Below are positions 61,701 through 64,000 of a stretch of 64,000 bases of DNA, one piece after another. Each line of letters starts with the position of its first letter. Position 1 is the first letter of the stretch. Location of the stretch: positions 12,248,816 through 12,312,815 of the forward strand of contig NC_091098.1 of NCBI RefSeq assembly GCF_024713975.1, in the 5' to 3' direction. The notes below the pieces were generated by a model. It ran no database searches and was not told where the DNA came from. It saw only the letters and a program-made list of their open reading frames with translations. Source of the DNA: Paralichthys olivaceus. Taxonomy: Eukaryota > Chordata > Actinopteri > Pleuronectiformes > Paralichthyidae. A program made the position numbers and the translations under genes.

Positions 61701-62529
61701 AGGACCCAAGGCAGAGAAATGAGGCTGTTTGCCTCTAGAACAAATGGAATGACAAAAGGAATCTTCCCCACACTACATTGTGTGTTGTTAATGTAAGACG
61801 GCACTAAACAATGCAATCCACAGCCTCCTCCTCGTCTTTCTGTGTTCTCCGTGCTACTGGGCTGCATGGTGCATACAAGACGACATCATTCACGGGGCAA
61901 GAAGGGATGTCGTAGATCTGAATTAGCAGGAAGATGTCAGGTGTGGAAACTGCGCAGCCAAGCTAATGATTGTTTGTGTTGATCTGAATAGACTTCCTGT
62001 TGTAGATGACGCGGTGGAGGGAAGAGATGATCCACTACGTGACACAGGTGTCTGCATGGATGAGCTCGAGTCTATTTGTATTCTGTCTTTTCTGAAGTTG
62101 CATATAAAACAGATTCAAACCTGATAGCATGTGTAGCACATGAGAGAGCAATCATTTTCTGCCCTCCATCTCTCAGAGAAGTTATGGCCATATGCTCGTA
62201 CGTTCTGATTGGCTGACCCCTCCCCCAACCCTCTATCACCATACCAATTACACTTCCCCAACCCCCAACATCTGCACCCTATGGAAATGAGGTATTATTG
62301 TTCCAAAAATGGACGCCGCCTACACCACCACCACCACCACCACCACCACCACCTTGTCCTATGGAAGCCCCACCCAGCCCATTAGCAGGGATTTTTCCAT
62401 CCAGTCCCTCATCAGTCTTATCCAGAGCCTGTGTGTCATAAGCGTTACCTTGGAAACCAGACTGGCTCGGTACGCGGCCAAGGCTTTCAGGTACTCTTTC
62501 TTAGCTGCCTCGGTTTTCCTCTTGTACGC
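58713..62529 (-). CDS. tox2: TOX high mobility group box family member 2, C-terminal part (partial)
   Basis: A nuclear HMG-box DNA-binding factor. Four coding exons are in the window on the minus strand: 62529-62449, 60915-60517, 59801-59662 and 58755 (or 58752)-58713. The N-terminus and most of the HMG box are beyond the right edge. The first exon encodes the end of the HMG box and its basic tail ([20 protein letters not shown], then RASLVSK, 27 codons), which is shared across TOX proteins. The large second exon (133 codons) is Pro/Gln/Ser-rich. It contains [41 protein letters not shown] and [12 protein letters not shown], and the first three pick TOX2 over TOX, TOX3 and TOX4. The third carries [12 protein letters not shown]. 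The last ends [10 protein letters not shown], the family's usual C-terminus. All junctions keep frame. Confidence 0.9.
60916..62448 (-). other. tox2 intron between the HMG-tail exon and the proline-rich exon
   Basis: About 1.5 kb. It contains a CA microsatellite (about 61669-61700) and a CCA run (about 62323-62353). No further exon was recognised. Confidence 0.6.
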
Positions 62530-64000
62530 CTGTGAAGAGAAAAGGAAAATCAAAACAAGAGGCTTCGGGTGAGACAAGAGGTTGACATGCTCATAAATGT
62601 GCAGACACACATCTCTCAACACACACGCACGCACGCATGCACACACACATGTCCTTAATGTTACCCTTTCCATCAGAGCCAATGGTACAGAACACCTCTA
62701 TTTCCTCATCACAGCACTAATACTCTCTCATCTCAGTGTGTCTCCTTCTATTGTAGCAACACATCATTTCCATTCCAATCCACCTAGAGAAATGAACTGG
62801 AACTTTTCTCTCTCTCTCCTTTTAGCTCCACAATAACACTCCTATCAGCACACTGACATTAGTTATACACCACGATGCTTGTTGTCATTTGGCACATTAG
62901 GATGCGCTCCCTGCCTGTGCATGACTTTTGTTTGAAACTGCTTTTCCATATTTTTACAGTGATGTACGAACTTCTGCTGTCGTTCAGCTACAGTTACTGC
63001 TGCTGCCGTGTTTGAATGGACTCATTTCATCTGCATAATGAATGTGCGTTTGTAAGTGCATATGGATATCTGCATGTGTGTGTTTGCATGCAGGTATTCT
63101 TTTAGTCTATACGGAAGGTGAATAAATGTGAGTGTGTCTGTGCAGGGTTTGGCATCAGAGTGTGTGAAAATGGGGCTATTGACAGAGAGCTATAAGCATG
63201 ATCATGTCATTTATGTAAAACCAAAAGGACAAAAATGTGTCTTTGTTAGTAGGAAAAAATGTATATATGTAAAGTAAATATGTTTTCAATACTAGTGTCC
63301 ATACGAGCACTGGTATGGATACATGTCTTTCTCAGAGAAATATTTTTCTAACTTGAAGCCAAACCTCTCAAATGTAACATCTCAGCCATGCAAGAATTTT
63401 GCATAAATGTTAATTCAAATCAGCAAATATCTTTTTAAATGACAGGCAAAATGAACGAGACTTGAGTTTAATCCGACATCTGGTGCTAGCTTTAACTTTA
63501 TACGATGACAATTTTTGATATTTGGTGCCACACACACATTTCAATCAGTGCCCATTTGTGTGCTTGATGTATATGACAAAGCACTGAAGCTCCACACCAA
63601 GAGACAGACAGACAAAAACATAACAGTCCTTGGTGGAGGTAAAACATATGCATTAATGCTTTTAAGTGCACTGTATGGAGTGGGTGATTGTCTTAATACA
63701 ATATATTTTCCTAAAGGTAAACCCTGCTCAGCTCGAGAGAATTGCTAATAACAAAGAAGCTAATAACGATGTTTTTCTCGTGGTGTTCAGTACCCATAAG
63801 GCAAAGCCTCATGACCTCCTCCAACATCATCATCATTAGTATTTCCTAACTATTGCCACGGAGTTGATGTTAAATAGCAACAAAACAATAGACTGCTCTT
63901 CCTGGATAGTCGAGATGCCCTTCAGCGAAATCCAAGGACGAGACGATTGTGTATGTGTGTGTGTGTGTGGTGGGGGGGTGTCCACTAATTCTGTATTCTA
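62530..64000 (-). other. tox2 intron upstream of the HMG-tail exon
   Basis: The region begins with the acceptor cag (complement of 62530-62532). The preceding HMG-box exon, which should end in a GEEQKQ-like sequence, was not found before the right edge, so the intron exceeds 1.4 kb. A GT run lies at about 63950-63970. Confidence 0.65.

Overview
The window is nuclear DNA of a ray-finned fish, most likely a percomorph teleost. Genes are split into short exons with GT-AG introns, simple-sequence repeats are abundant, dispersed repeats of teleost type recur, and every recognised protein is a vertebrate protein. No bacterial, viral or organellar block, rRNA, tRNA or CRISPR array was seen. Exon boundaries below were set by hand, by splice consensus plus reading-frame continuity. 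Protein names rest on remembered family sequences, not on a search.

Layout, left to right. (1) 1-2275, + strand: last exon and 3' UTR of a death-domain TNF receptor, best fit tnfrsf1a. A diverged second copy of its last intron/exon junction lies at 2821-3178. (2) 4290-11698, +: a TPR-repeat gene, probably ttc34, with one leader exon and seven coding exons (1108 aa). (3) 12352-20200, -: a complete alas2, erythroid 5-aminolevulinate synthase, with nine coding exons (588 aa) and a non-coding first exon carrying an iron-responsive element. (4) 21305-37182, +: necab3, EF-hand plus ABM domain, twelve coding exons (359 aa), divergent from alas2. (5) 37183-46236: about 9 kb with no gene recognised. 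(6) 46237-52959, +: a LAT1-type amino acid transporter (slc7a5 or an ohnolog), eleven coding exons (537 aa). (7) 58713-62529, -: the 3' half of tox2, from the end of the HMG box to the stop codon. The rest of tox2 lies beyond the right edge.

The genes are ordinary single-copy vertebrate genes and do not form one pathway. ttc34/alas2 and slc7a5/tox2 are tail to tail. alas2/necab3 are head to head, with roughly 0.9 kb between their presumed first exons and a long GT repeat in the gap. The alas2 IRE, its heme-regulatory CP motifs, and GATA and CACCC motifs in its promoter and first intron make it the best-supported regulatory locus here.

The most unusual structures are an approximately 800-bp imperfect palindrome inside necab3 intron 7, a 26-bp perfect inverted repeat attached to the duplicated receptor exon junction, a TTAA-ended MITE-like element in slc7a5, and two CAGCAG tandem splice acceptors. 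I found no convincing undescribed multi-gene system.
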